A stretch of DNA of 64,000 bases, taken from assembly GCA_023525715.1 (NCBI GenBank), contig CM042010.1:62113729-62177728 (forward strand), given 5' to 3'. The first letter of the stretch is position 1. Each line of letters begins with the position of its first letter. This DNA comes from Cichorium intybus (lineage: Eukaryota > Streptophyta > Magnoliopsida > Asterales > Asteraceae). Below the pieces are notes generated by a model that saw only the letters and a program-made list of their open reading frames with translations, was not told where the DNA came from and searched no databases. A program made the translations under genes and the position numbers. Positions 21,066 through 31,103 of this stretch are shown piece by piece.

Positions 21066-22214
21066 ATTTGTTATCATCCACATGTAACACTCAAGAAACA
21101 TTCAAAACTCATCAACAATCAACTGATGCAGAAACGAAGAAATGGTATGTTATTTTTAACGGACCACACAAAGGAATCTATAACGATTGGGGAATTGCAA
21201 ATTCTCATATCGTTGGAAAGAACGTTACACACAAAAGTTACAAAACAAAAGCTGAAGCAGAAACAGCATTCAGAGAAGCATACAAAACGGTTACAACTGA
21301 AGCCGTTGAAAAATCATCAAAGACAACCATCCTTGGAACCCTTTTAAAAACAGAACCACAACCAAAGTCTTTAAACCAGTTAAACGCAGCCAAAGCAGCC
21401 AAAGCAGCCCTACAAGCTATACCATTTACAAAAGAAAAAGAATTAATGAAAAAACCAACCACAGAAAAATTCGCAAAATTATGGGACAGCCTAGTCTCAT
21501 ACACAGAGGTCCATTCACTAATGGGCTTTTATCCAGTCATACGAAAACCAGGCCCAAAAGCAATTTTCTTAGCCAACCTTACCGATCCAATAACTCTTTG
21601 GGAATATTTCACCCATGGATTCATCGATACAATCTACCTAAATGGAAACAACCTACAATGCATAAGTGAATTTCCAACTAATTTTCAATCAGTTATTCGC
21701 CATTACAAGACACGTTTTGCAAAAGAACGTGATTTATTCATTAAATTACATTCCAGCTATCCATTTTTTGACGAAGACTCACAGCTACTAGTTCCAAGCA
21801 TTACATTTGCATACATGGGAATCAGTAATGGAACTAAGCGAACTAAAGACGAACTTCCACATGAAACACCAACACAAGATCTTCTAATTTTTTCATTAGC
21901 AGGAGTTTATTTAGCCTCTTCAAGAATAGGCAACGGAAAAGATCAAAAATCACAAGTCAGGATAAACTATAAACTATTGCAGTAAAACATTTCTGTTATA
22001 TACAACAAACGACACAGAAATATCAACTGAAGGAATGCAAGCCGTAGAACGATTCGAAGAACCATTTGAAACATTCTCGCATCATCTTGCCGTTCTACCT
22101 GCAGAAATTAAAAAACAATTATGCAAACATATTATGCATTTTCCACGTCACCAATGCAATTATTGTCAAGAAAACAAGGACGAGACACCATTCATGGAGA
22201 TAATGGAAGAATAA
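21066..22214 (+). pseudogene. TAV: TAV lacking N-terminus
   Basis: Begins at about residue 80 after a leader joint, so the coiled-coil region is missing. A 7-bp duplication (AAACTAT) near 21970 shifts the frame and ends the open frame at 21985; homology continues to the stop at 22212-22214. Confidence 0.87.
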
Positions 22215-22735
22215 TACACAACAGTACACAACACTCATCAACAGTGCACAGCACTCATCAAAAGCATTCAATCATTATCAACGACGCATTTTTCGCGGTG
22301 GTGAGGATTTGGATTTGACACAAAGAATATTTGTGGCCCCTCCCCTCATCATATCTTGTAATAATGTAGACTTTTAGTTTTTGTCGTTTGTTTTTAATTA
22401 TGTAAATTAGGTGCCAGTCACCATCCTATAGTTTGTCTTTATTTGTAAGTGCTAGACACAATCATGTAGTGTCAATAATAGCACGTATGCAGTAGCAGCC
22501 CTCATGTACTATAAATAAGGCGTTTGCCTAGTGTAATAAAGCAGAGCTTATTTGTGTTAAGTTTTGAGTGCTCTCAAAATTCCACTGTTGAAGCCTTATG
22601 CTTCTGAATAGCAGCGTTCTCTGTTGAAGCCTCGCGCTTCTAAATAGCAGAGCCTATCGAAGTATCCACGAAGCAGTTAATCAACGCATCGTCCAGACAT
22701 CAGTCAGGTACATCCCTTACACATCTTCATACATC
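22215..22735 (+). promoter_or_regulatory. Promoter and leader, lineage P1
   Basis: TATA box at 22510-22518, AATAAA about 25 nt downstream and the two leader stem-loops at about 22582-22653 with some stem changes. Well preserved. Confidence 0.78.
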
Positions 22736-22918
22736 ATGACCGATTCGAAAATACAAATACAAAACAATCGATATTATTTTGCATTAAAGATTCATAAACA
22801 AAGATTTAAAAATAGAATTGAACGTAATATCCATCTCCCTGTAACACAGTTAGAGGTTGATATCTACGATAATCAGCTTAAGTATCTACATGCAAGAATT
22901 TCAGAAACCACATGTTAA
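22736..22918 (+). CDS. ORF VII copy
   Basis: Open 60-residue copy. The leader after it breaks at 22960 and changes to reversed TAV sequence, so no PBS follows. Confidence 0.6.
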   Translation: MTDSKIQIQNNRYYFALKIHKQRFKNRIERNIHLPVTQLEVDIYDNQLKYLHARISETTC

Positions 22919-22960
22919 ACCATTCCGCATTTATTTTGCTATATTTCTGTTATTATCCAT

Positions 22961-23230
22961 GTTACATGTGGATGATGATGGCTTCTCCTGTTGTTTATCG
23001 GTATTGTCTGATGAAATTTGCTGGATTGTTGGTGTAGGTGGAATGGTTGAACTGCCTGTTGGCTTTTCTGCGTCTTCTTTGACTGGAGTGAACTGTGTTG
23101 ACAATATCTGCAGTGTTTGTTGGAGCTGTTCTTCTTCTTTCTTGATTGTTTCTACTTGCTTCATCATGGCTGCTTTCTGTTCCTGCTTTTGTTTTAGCTG
23201 GTGCTGGATTTGCTTCATAATGTCTTCCAT
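22961..23230 (-). pseudogene. TAV: TAV N-terminal fragment
   Basis: The first 90 or so codons of TAV, start at 23230, ending at a joint with leader sequence at 22961. It overlaps the end of the Pol fragment as in intact units. Confidence 0.8.
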
Positions 23231-24075
23231 TCTCTCGTCAATGTATCTGCTATGTGGTTGTGCTCACTCTTTATGTACCTGAGATATGGATGAAACTGGT
23301 GTAATTGTAACTGCCAACGGATTAGCCTTCCTCGACAGTAATCTTCTTGTAACTTGTATCGCCAGAATCTTAACAGATATTTTGAATCTGTTCAGAGTTC
23401 AAATCTTGTCTGTAGTAGATCGATTTTCCATTTCTTTAAGGTTCTGAGACATGCCAGTGTTTCTCTTTCATGTGTACTGTAGTTTTGTTCAGTTTGGGAA
23501 AATGTTCCCGATACATATTTACATAATTTTTTCTCGTATTTATCAGTTTTTAATACTTCTGATGATACTTTTGTATCAATGTATGCTTCTGGTAATACTA
23601 ATACTTTCGTATTACTGTTTACTTTTGATGATACTTTCGTATCATTGTATGCTTCTGGTAATACTTTCGTATCACTGTATGCTTCTGGTAATACTTTCGT
23701 ATTACTGTATACTTTTGATGATACTTTCGTATCACTGTATGCTTCGAATGGTTTAGGCAGAAGGTTTCCCTCGATGTCTAAACCCAATAATATTTTTCCA
23801 TGTATAATTGCTTTTAGGCATCCTGCCCATGTATCTTTTGATGCATCCGTTTCGACTATTAAAAAGTCGTCCGGTTGCGAGTTGTATAGTGTTGGTAAAA
23901 CATGAATTTTTTCTTTTATATTTTTGACTAAAATAGTATCTTCATTGGTCCAAGACCATGATATTTTTTCTGATATTTTCTTTTGTAAAATTCTTCTTTA
24001 ATTTTCTAAATTTTTTAGAAAACCTTGTTCTGCGATGTAGTTTAAACAGCCAAGAAATCGTTGTATTTGTTTCCA
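23215..24075 (-). pseudogene. Pol: Pol fragment: RT end and RNase H
   Basis: Covers the connection domain and RNase H. Cut on the upstream side at 24075 by a joint to leader sequence starting AAATGGGG. CGA to TGA at 23392-23394 stops RNase H after ...LLQTRFEL. The RT end also has small changes near 24000. Confidence 0.85.
23561..23746 (-). repeat. Hairpin repeat array, 6 units plus 6-bp insert
   Basis: Six 30-bp units with one AATACT duplication that adds two residues (VLVLP) without breaking frame. Confidence 0.88.
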
Positions 24076-24210
24076 AATGGGGAAACATAAATGGACATAT
24101 GGATAATAACAGAAATATAGCAAAATAAATGTGGAATGGTTTAACAATGGGGAAACATAAATGGACATATGGATAATAACAGAAATATAGCAAAATAAAT
24201 GCGGAATGGT
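24076..24210 (-). repeat. Leader segment duplicated in tandem
   Basis: Two copies of the same leader piece of about 70 bp. The second begins exactly AATGGGGAAAC, the predicted 5' end of tRNA-primed minus-strand DNA. Confidence 0.8.
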
Positions 24211-24340
24211 TTAACATGTGGTTTCTAAAATTCTTGCATGTAGATACTTAAGCTGATTATCGTAGATATCAACCTCTAACTGTGTTACAGGGAGATGGAT
24301 ATTACGTTCAATTCTATTTTTAAATCTTTGTTTATGAATC
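24211..24340 (-). pseudogene. ORF VII C-terminal fragment
   Basis: Last two thirds of ORF VII; joined at 24340 to plus-strand ORF VII and leader pieces. Confidence 0.65.
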
Positions 24341-24498
24341 TACAAATACAAAACAATATTATGCTTCTGAATAGCAGAGTTCTCTTTTGAAGCCTCGTGC
24401 TTCTGAATAGCAGAGCCTATCGAAGTATCCACGAAACAGTTAATCAACGCATCGTCCAGACATCAGTCAGGTACATCCCTTACACATCTTCATACATC

Positions 24499-24681
24499 AT
24501 GACCGATTCGAAAATACAAATACAAAACAATCGATATTATTTTGCATTAAAGATTCATAAACAACGATTTAAAAATAGAATTGAACGTAATATCCATCTC
24601 CCTGTAACACAGTTAGAGGTTGATATCTACGATAATCAGCTTAAGTATCTACATGCAAGAATTTCAGAAACCACATGTTAA
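24499..24681 (+). CDS. ORF VII copy
   Basis: Open copy (the open frame extends upstream to 24397 but homology starts at the Met at 24499). Followed after 65 bp by an intact PBS. Confidence 0.63.
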   Translation: MTDSKIQIQNNRYYFALKIHKQRFKNRIERNIHLPVTQLEVDIYDNQLKYLHARISETTC

Positions 24682-24746
24682 ACCATTCCGCATTTATTTT
24701 GCTATATTTCTGTTATTATCCATATGTCCATTTATGTTTCCCTATT

Positions 24747-24758
24747 TGGTATCAGAGC
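24747..24758 (+). promoter_or_regulatory. Primer-binding site (initiator tRNA-Met)
   Basis: TGGTATCAGAGC, a 12-nt match to the complement of the tRNA-Met 3' end. The flanking direct repeats are reduced to one here. Confidence 0.85.
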
Positions 24759-24925
24759 TAAGTAACAATTTAATTCATGATAAGTAACGAGCTAAACTAC
24801 AATCTAATATGACAAATAACAATATTTAATTAGAAAGATAAGTCAAGATTGAAAGCTAAGTTATGATTTTAATAAATACTATAATTAGTAAATATAAGCA
24901 ACGATTTAATTAAAAAACAACTCTT

Positions 24926-25876
24926 ATGATGTCTACATCTAACGAGAATAATGAATCAATAATTATTAATAATGAAGAAAATGAATCAGGATATATATTT
25001 GATGCTCTAGTTAGTAAAAATAATATAAATAAAGATGCTATTAGAAAATCAAATTTTACATTATCAGAAAAACATAATTTTAAATACGATACACTTAAAA
25101 ATCTATTTTCAAGAAAAAATATTATTTATTATGGTAAAATAGTAGGTGAAGAACCGATACCTATAGAATCAACTCAAGGAAATATAATTATACCTATTAT
25201 TAATAAACAACAAATCAAAAATAAAATACAACATATCAAAGAAATAGATCGATCAAAGATAGCATATATTCATATATCTACAATTCAAGTAATTTTGAAA
25301 AGTACTTTTAGTGATTTAGATACACCAATAGAATTAGAAATTAGAGATGATCGTATAATTAATAGTCAAGAAAGTATTATTGCAAAAGGAAAAGGAAATT
25401 TAATTGAAGGAAAAATAAAATTTAATATAAATATACAATTAGGACTTAGTTTAAAAGATAGAAATCTAAGTAATAGTATTACAGTAAGATATAAATTATT
25501 AAGACAAAATTTTATGTTAAAAGGAAATCATCCTTTTACTTTAACATATCAAATAAACTATGCATTAACAAATTCTCATCATAGTATTACATTTAAAAAA
25601 GAAGATAGAATTCATATTGATAAACTATTTGAACCTTTATTATCTCTTGAATCACCAAAAAGAATAGATAATAAACCAGTTTATGAAACAGATTTTCGAC
25701 AACAAATAATTACACCTTTAGTTAAAAGAGACCCAATAATAGAGCCTCCAATTTCAACAATTATAGGAAGATCCTCTATTTTAGAAATACAACCTTTAAC
25801 ATCTACGGAAAATAGAAAAGATGAAAACATTGAAGAAATAAAAGAAATGATTAGATCATTAAGTTTAAGAATATGA
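24926..25876 (+). CDS. MP: Movement protein, intact
   Basis: 316 residues, complete. It starts at a double Met (ATGATG). The 30K core spans about residues 60-215; the C-terminus is Ser/Glu-rich and ends IRSLSLRI. The stop overlaps the ORF A start (ATGA). By family it moves virus between cells through modified plasmodesmata. Confidence 0.92.
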   Translation: MMSTSNENNESIIINNEENESGYIFDALVSKNNINKDAIRKSNFTLSEKHNFKYDTLKNLFSRKNIIYYGKIVGEEPIPIESTQGNIIIPIINKQQIKNKIQHIKEIDRSKIAYIHISTIQVILKSTFSDLDTPIELEIRDDRIINSQESIIAKGKGNLIEGKIKFNINIQLGLSLKDRNLSNSITVRYKLLRQNFMLKGNHPFTLTYQINYALTNSHHSITFKKEDRIHIDKLFEPLLSLESPKRIDNKPVYETDFRQQIITPLVKRDPIIEPPISTIIGRSSILEIQPLTSTENRKDENIEEIKEMIRSLSLRI

Positions 25877-25977
25877 CAGAATCATCTAGTAGTAAAATAA
25901 ATGATATAGAATTACAAATGAAAGATGAAACAACAATTATTGGTAAAACAAATACCAGAGATATTACAAAAAATTGA
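25873..25977 (+). pseudogene. ORF A truncated by 62-bp deletion
   Basis: Same deletion as at 14879-14983 and 40012-40116. 34 codons remain; the coiled-coil part is out of frame. Confidence 0.75.
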
Positions 25978-26043
25978 ACAGATTTATAAATTATTAGAAG
26001 TTAAAAATACTAAACAACCACTTTCTATCAAACCACCTTTAAC

Positions 26044-26190
26044 ATGGTAATCAAAAATATGTTACAAAAATTCAAAACATGGTTTAAAAAGTATAAAAGA
26101 AATAAAGAAAATAGTTATAAAAATATTATATTAAAAAATTATATAAATAATGATATATTAGATCAATTATTTAGTAATTGTCATGACTAA
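26044..26190 (+). CDS. ORF B, 48-residue form
   Basis: Overlaps the old ORF A stop (ATGGTAA) and the Pol start (ATGACTAA at 26183-26190). Basic N-terminal half; function unknown. Confidence 0.62.
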   Translation: MVIKNMLQKFKTWFKKYKRNKENSYKNIILKNYINNDILDQLFSNCHD

Positions 26191-28050
26191 TAATAAATAT
26201 AGCAAATATAGCAATCAAAAAAGTAAAGAAAAACCTAAAGTTAACCCTAATAGTACATTTATAACAACCACAATAGATAATCGAAAAGTAATCGCATATA
26301 TTGATACAGGTGCAACACTATGTTTTGGAAAAAAGAATATTTTAGCAAAATGGGAAAAACTTAAAATACCAATTAAAATTACTATTGCTGATAAATCTGT
26401 ACATAACATTTGGTATGTAGGAAGAAATATTAGTGTTATTATAGAAAAAACTCCTTTTATCACACCAACCATATATCAACATGATTCAGGAATAGATCTT
26501 GTTATTGGAAATAATTTTTAAAATTATATAATCCTTTTGTTCAAACAACCGAATACATAAGCATCAAACACCCATCTAAAGGAATTATAAAAACCTCTAT
26601 AATTAAACAATATGATCTTATTAAAATAATGAAACAATAAGTTGGTTTTCAACTACGAGTATTATTAACATTAACAAAAGATATTGCTGAAAAACAACTA
26701 GAAGAAGTATGTAGTGAAAATCCATTAGATCAATTAAGAAACACAAATAATCAAGAAATTAAAATACTACTAAAAGATCCTAAAGCAGAAATTAATGTAC
26801 CTAATAAAATACCATATAGTATAAAAGATGTAAATGAGTATAAAACCGAATGTAGTCGGCTTTTAGAAAAAGGAATTATAAGAAATAGCACGAGTCCACA
26901 CTCTGCACCCGCCTTTTATGTAGAAAATCATAATGAAATAAAACGAGGAAAAAGAAGAATGGTTATTAATTATAAAAAAATGAATGATGCAACTATTGGA
27001 GATTCATATAAATTACCAAGAAAAGAATACATTTTAGAAAAACTAAAAGGAAATACACACTTTAGCACATTTGATGCAAAATCAGCATATTGGTAACTAC
27101 GACTACACGAAGATAAGAAACCACTAACGGCTTTTTCATGTCCACCTCAGCGACACTACGAATGGAACGTTCTACCATTTGGTCTAAAACAAGCACCCGC
27201 AATATATCAAAGGTTTATGGATTCAACCTTAAATGGTTTGGATCAAATATGTCTTACATATATTGATGATATTATTGTTTTTACCAATGGAAATGAACAA
27301 TTACACCTTGAAGCAGTTATTAAAGTTTTACAAAGAATTAAAGAAAAAGGTTTAGTTTTATCAAAAAAGAAATCTAAACTTTTACAAACTAAAGTTGAAT
27401 ATTTAGGACTAAAAATCGAAGAAAACGGACAACTTTCTTTAACAGATAATGTTCGAGAAAAATTGTATTTATTTCCCGATAAACTAGAAAACCGGAAACA
27501 AATACAACGATTTCTTGGCTGTTTAAACTACATCGCAGAACAAGGTTTTCTAAAAAATTTAGCAAATGAAAGAAGAATTTTACAAAAGAAAATATCAGAA
27601 AAAATACCATGGTCTTGGACCAATGAAGATACTATTTTAGTCAAAAATATAAAAGAAAAAATTCATGTTTTACCAACACTATACAATTTGCAACCAGAAG
27701 ACTTATTAATAGTCAAAACAGATGCATCAAAAGTATACAGTAATACGAAAGTATTACCAAAAGCATACAGTGATACGAAAGTATCATCAAAAGTATACAG
27801 TAATACGAAAGTATTACCAGAAGCATACAGTGATACGAAAGTATCATCAAAAGTATACAGTAATACGAAAGTATTACCAGAAGCATACATTGATACGAAA
27901 GTATCATCAAAAGCATACATTGATACGAAAGTATCATCAAAAGTATACATTGATACGAAAGTATCATCAAATTATACACATTACAGGTACATAAAGAGTG
28001 AGCACAACCACATAGCAGATACATTGACGAGAGAATGGAAGCCATTATGA
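26183..28050 (+). pseudogene. Pol: Pol, multiply broken, A-type RNase H
   Basis: Protease DTGA is open to 26521, where a T deletion shifts the frame. GAA to TAA at 26638-26640 and CAA to TAA at 27094-27096 follow. From 27217 to the stop the frame is open and includes YIDD, but RNase H has lost its centre: TDAS is joined to eight repeats and then the C-terminus, as in component A. RNase H activity would be absent. Confidence 0.9.
27729..27968 (+). repeat. Hairpin repeat array, 8 x 30 bp
   Basis: Eight units with the component A order, ending in three GATAC-GAAA-GTATC units. Confidence 0.9.
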
Positions 28051-29414
28051 AGCAAATCCAGCACCAGCTAAAACAAAAGCAGGAACAGAAAGCAGCCATG
28101 ATGAAGCAACTAGAAACAATCAAGAAAGAAGAAGAACAGCTCCAACAAACACTGCAGATATTGTCAACACAGTTCACTCCAGTCAAAGAAGACGCAGAAA
28201 AGTCAACAGGCAGTTCAACCATTCCACCTACACCAACAATCCAGCAAATTTCATCAGACAATACCGATAAACAATAGGAGAAGCCATCATCATCCACATG
28301 TAACTCTCAAGAAATATTCAAAACTCATCAACAATCAACTGATGCAGAAACGAAGAAATGGTACGTTATTTTTAACAGACCACACAAAGGAATCTATAAC
28401 GATTGGGGAATTGCATATTCTCATATCGTTGGAAAGAACGTTACACACAAAAGTTACAAAACAAAAGCTGAAGCAGAAACAGCATTCAGAGAAGCATACA
28501 AAACGGTTACAACTGAAACCGTTGAAAAATCATCAAAGACAACCATCCTTGGAACCCTTTTAAAAACAGAAGCACAACCAAAGTATTTAAACCAGTTAAA
28601 CGCAGCCAAAGCAGCCCTACAAGCTATACCATTTACCAAAGAAAAAGAATTAATGAAAAAACCAACCACAGAAAAATTCGCAAAGTTATGGGATAGTCTA
28701 GTCTCTTACACAGAGGTCCATTCACTAATGGGCTTTTACCCAGTCATAAGAAAGCCAGGCCCAAAAGCAATCTTCTTAGCCAACCTTACCGATCCAATGA
28801 CTCTTTAGGAATATTTCACCCATGGATTCATCGATACAATCTACCTAAATGGAAACAACCTACAGTGCATTAGTGAATTTCCAACTAATTTTCAATCAGT
28901 CATCCGCCATTACAAGACACGTTTTGCAAAAGAACGTGATTTATTCATTAAATTACATTCCAGTTATCCATTTTTCGATGAAGACTCTCAACTACTAGTT
29001 CCAAGTATTACATTTGCATACATGGGAATTAGTAATGGATCCAAGCCAACAAAAGATGAACTACCACACGAAACACCAACAGAAGACCATCTAATTTTTG
29101 CATTAGCAGGAGTTTATTTAGCCTCTTCAAGAATAGGTAACGGAAAAGATCAAAAATCACAAGTCAGGATAAACTATTGCAGTAAAACATTTCTGTTATA
29201 TACAACAAATGACACAGAAATATCAACTGAATGAATGCAAGCCGTAGAACGATTCGAAGAACCATTTGAAACATTCTCGCATCATATTGCCGTTCTACCT
29301 GCAGAAATTAAAAAACAATTATGCAAACATATTATGCATTTTCTACGTCACCAATGCAATTATTGTCAAGAAAACAAGGACGAGACACCATTCATGGAGA
29401 TAATGGAAGAATAA
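28035..29414 (+). pseudogene. TAV: TAV with three nonsense codons
   Basis: CAG to TAG at 28275-28277, TGG to TAG at 28806-28808 and GGA to TGA at 29232-29234. Otherwise collinear with the intact copy. Confidence 0.9.
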
Positions 29415-29957
29415 TACACAACAGTACACAACACTCATCAACAGTGCACAGCACTCAACAAAAGCAATCAACGACGCTTAATTCACGGTGGTGAGGATTT
29501 GGATTTATTCACAAAGAATATTTGTGAACCCCACCCTCATCATATCTACCATTATGTAGACTTTTATATTTTGTCGTTTGTTTTCTATTATGTAAATTAG
29601 GTGCTAGTCACCATCATGTAGTTTGTCTTTGTTGTTATGGTGCTAGACACAATAATGTAGTGCTAGACACCACTAGTTAGTGTATTATTAGTGTAGGATA
29701 CTATTAGACTCTAGAAGAGTCCCTCATGTGCTATAAATAAGGCATTTGCCTAGTGTAATAAATCAGAGCTTATTTGTGTTAAGTTTTGAGTGCTCTCAAA
29801 ATTCCTCTGTTGAAGCCTTATGCTTCTGAATAGCAGAGTTCTCTGTTGAAGCCTCGCGCTTCTGAATAGCAGAGCCTATCGAAGTATCCACGAAGCAGTT
29901 AATCAACGCATCGTCCAGGCATCAGTCAGGTACATCCCTTACACATCCTCATACATC
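29415..29957 (+). promoter_or_regulatory. Promoter and leader, lineage P2
   Basis: TATA box at 29732-29740, AATAAA at 29757-29762. Upstream sequence has the P2 marks: the hairpin GACTC-TAGAA-GAGTC and GTGCTAGACAC repeats. The TATA-proximal and leader parts match P1, so P1 and P2 differ only upstream. Confidence 0.8.
29784..29874 (+). promoter_or_regulatory. Leader hairpins: one 18-nt and two tandem 34-nt
   Basis: TTTTGAG-TGCT-CTCAAAA at 29784-29801 is a perfect 7-bp hairpin. Two 34-nt stem-loops follow at 29805-29838 and 29841-29874, each with CTCTG/CAGAG outside and GAAGC/GCTTC inside, with loops CTTAT and CTCGC. The set recurs after nearly every promoter in the window. Confidence 0.75.
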
Positions 29958-30140
29958 ATGACCGATTCGAAAATACAAATACAAAACAATCGATATTATT
30001 TTGCATTAAAGATTCATAAACAAAGATTTAAAAATAGAATTGAACGTAATATCCATCTCCCTGTAACACAGTTAGAGGTTGATATCTACGATAATCAGCT
30101 TAAGTATCTACATGCAAGAATTTCAGAAACCACATGTTAA
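29958..30140 (+). CDS. ORF VII copy
   Basis: Open copy belonging to the first of two tandem promoter/ORF VII modules. It is followed by a second promoter instead of a PBS. Confidence 0.62.
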   Translation: MTDSKIQIQNNRYYFALKIHKQRFKNRIERNIHLPVTQLEVDIYDNQLKYLHARISETTC

Positions 30141-30165
30141 ACCATTCCGCATTTATTTTGCTATA

Positions 30166-30604
30166 TATTTGTGAACCCCACCCTCATCATATCTACCATT
30201 ATGTAGACTTTTATATTTTGTCGTTTGTTTTCCATTATGTAAATTAGGTGCCAGTCACCATCATGTAGTTTGTCTTTATTGTTATGGTGCTAGACACAAT
30301 AATGTAGTGCTAGACACCACTAGTTAGTGTATTATTAGTGTAGGATACTATTAGACTCTAGAAGAGTCCCTCATGTACTATAAATAAGGCATTTGCCTAG
30401 TGTAATAAATCAGAGCTTATTTGTGTTAAGTTTTGAGTGCTCTCAAAATTCCTCTGTTGAAGCCTTATGCTTCTGAATAGCAGAGTTCTCTGTTGAAGCC
30501 TCGCGCTTCTGAATAGCAGAGCCTATCGAAGTATCTACGAAGCAGTTAATCAACGCATCATCCAGGCATCAGTCAGGTACATCCCTTACACATCTTCATA
30601 CATC
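30166..30604 (+). promoter_or_regulatory. Promoter and leader, lineage P2, second copy
   Basis: TATA box at 30379-30387 with the same signals as the first copy. It directly drives unit A2. Confidence 0.78.
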
Positions 30605-30787
30605 ATGACCAATTCGAAAATACAAATACAAAACAATCGATATTATTTTGCATTAAAGATTCATAAACAAAGATTTAAAAATAGAATTGAACGTAATATC
30701 CATCTCCCTGTAACACAGTTAGAGGTTGATATCTACGATAATCAGCTTAAGTATCTACATGCAAGAATTTCAGAAACCACATGTTAA
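30605..30787 (+). CDS. ORF VII copy
   Basis: Open copy with one change (MTNSK). The PBS follows 65 bp downstream at 30853. Confidence 0.64.
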   Translation: MTNSKIQIQNNRYYFALKIHKQRFKNRIERNIHLPVTQLEVDIYDNQLKYLHARISETTC

Positions 30788-30852
30788 ACCATTCCGCATT
30801 TATTTTGCTATATTTCTGTTATTATCCATATGTCCATTTATGTTTCCCCATT

Positions 30853-30960
30853 TGGTATCAGAGCTAAGTAACGATTTTACTATATCAAAGCTAAGTAACG
30901 ATTTTATGGTAAGAAACGATTTTACTATATCAGAGCTAAGTAACAATTTAATTCATGATA
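30853..30960 (+). promoter_or_regulatory. Primer-binding site and PBS-like direct repeats
   Basis: Full PBS TGGTATCAGAGC at 30853-30864. Its right flank is repeated: three or four imperfect units of TATCARAGCTAAGTAACGA with GATTTTACTA between them. Only the first has the TGG needed to pair with the tRNA CCA end. Confidence 0.82.
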
Positions 30961-31103
30961 AGTAACGAGCTAAACTACAATCTAATATGACACATAACAA
31001 TATTTAAGTAGAAAGATAAGTCAAGATTGAAAGCTAAGTTATGATTTTAATAAATACTATAATTTGTAAATATAAGCAACGATTTAATTAAAAAACAACT
31101 CTT

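Larger units (their letters stand above)
24346..29957 (+). mobile_element. Component B unit B2 (A/B recombinant)
   Basis: Leader, ORF VII, PBS, MP, ORF A, ORF B, Pol, TAV, promoter P2. CP and ORF C are absent, as in other B units. The RNase H part is of the component A type (LYNLQPEDLLIVKTDAS joined to eight repeats and NYTHYRYIK), so the unit is a recombinant: B on the left, A on the right. Confidence 0.85.
29519..30812 (+). repeat. Tandem duplication of promoter and ORF VII, 647 bp
   Basis: TATA boxes (29732, 30379) and ORF VII starts (29958, 30605) are both 647 bp apart. The joint near 30165 lies in shared TATATTTGTG-like sequence. Confidence 0.88.

Noticed and set aside
24747..24758. tRNA gene
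   Set aside because: Only the 12-nt complement of the tRNA-Met 3' end is present; no cloverleaf surrounds it.
28114..28142. Polypurine tract for plus-strand priming in the TAV N-terminus
   Set aside because: Purine-rich but also a Lys/Glu coding run, and no joints cluster here; not enough to call a priming site.
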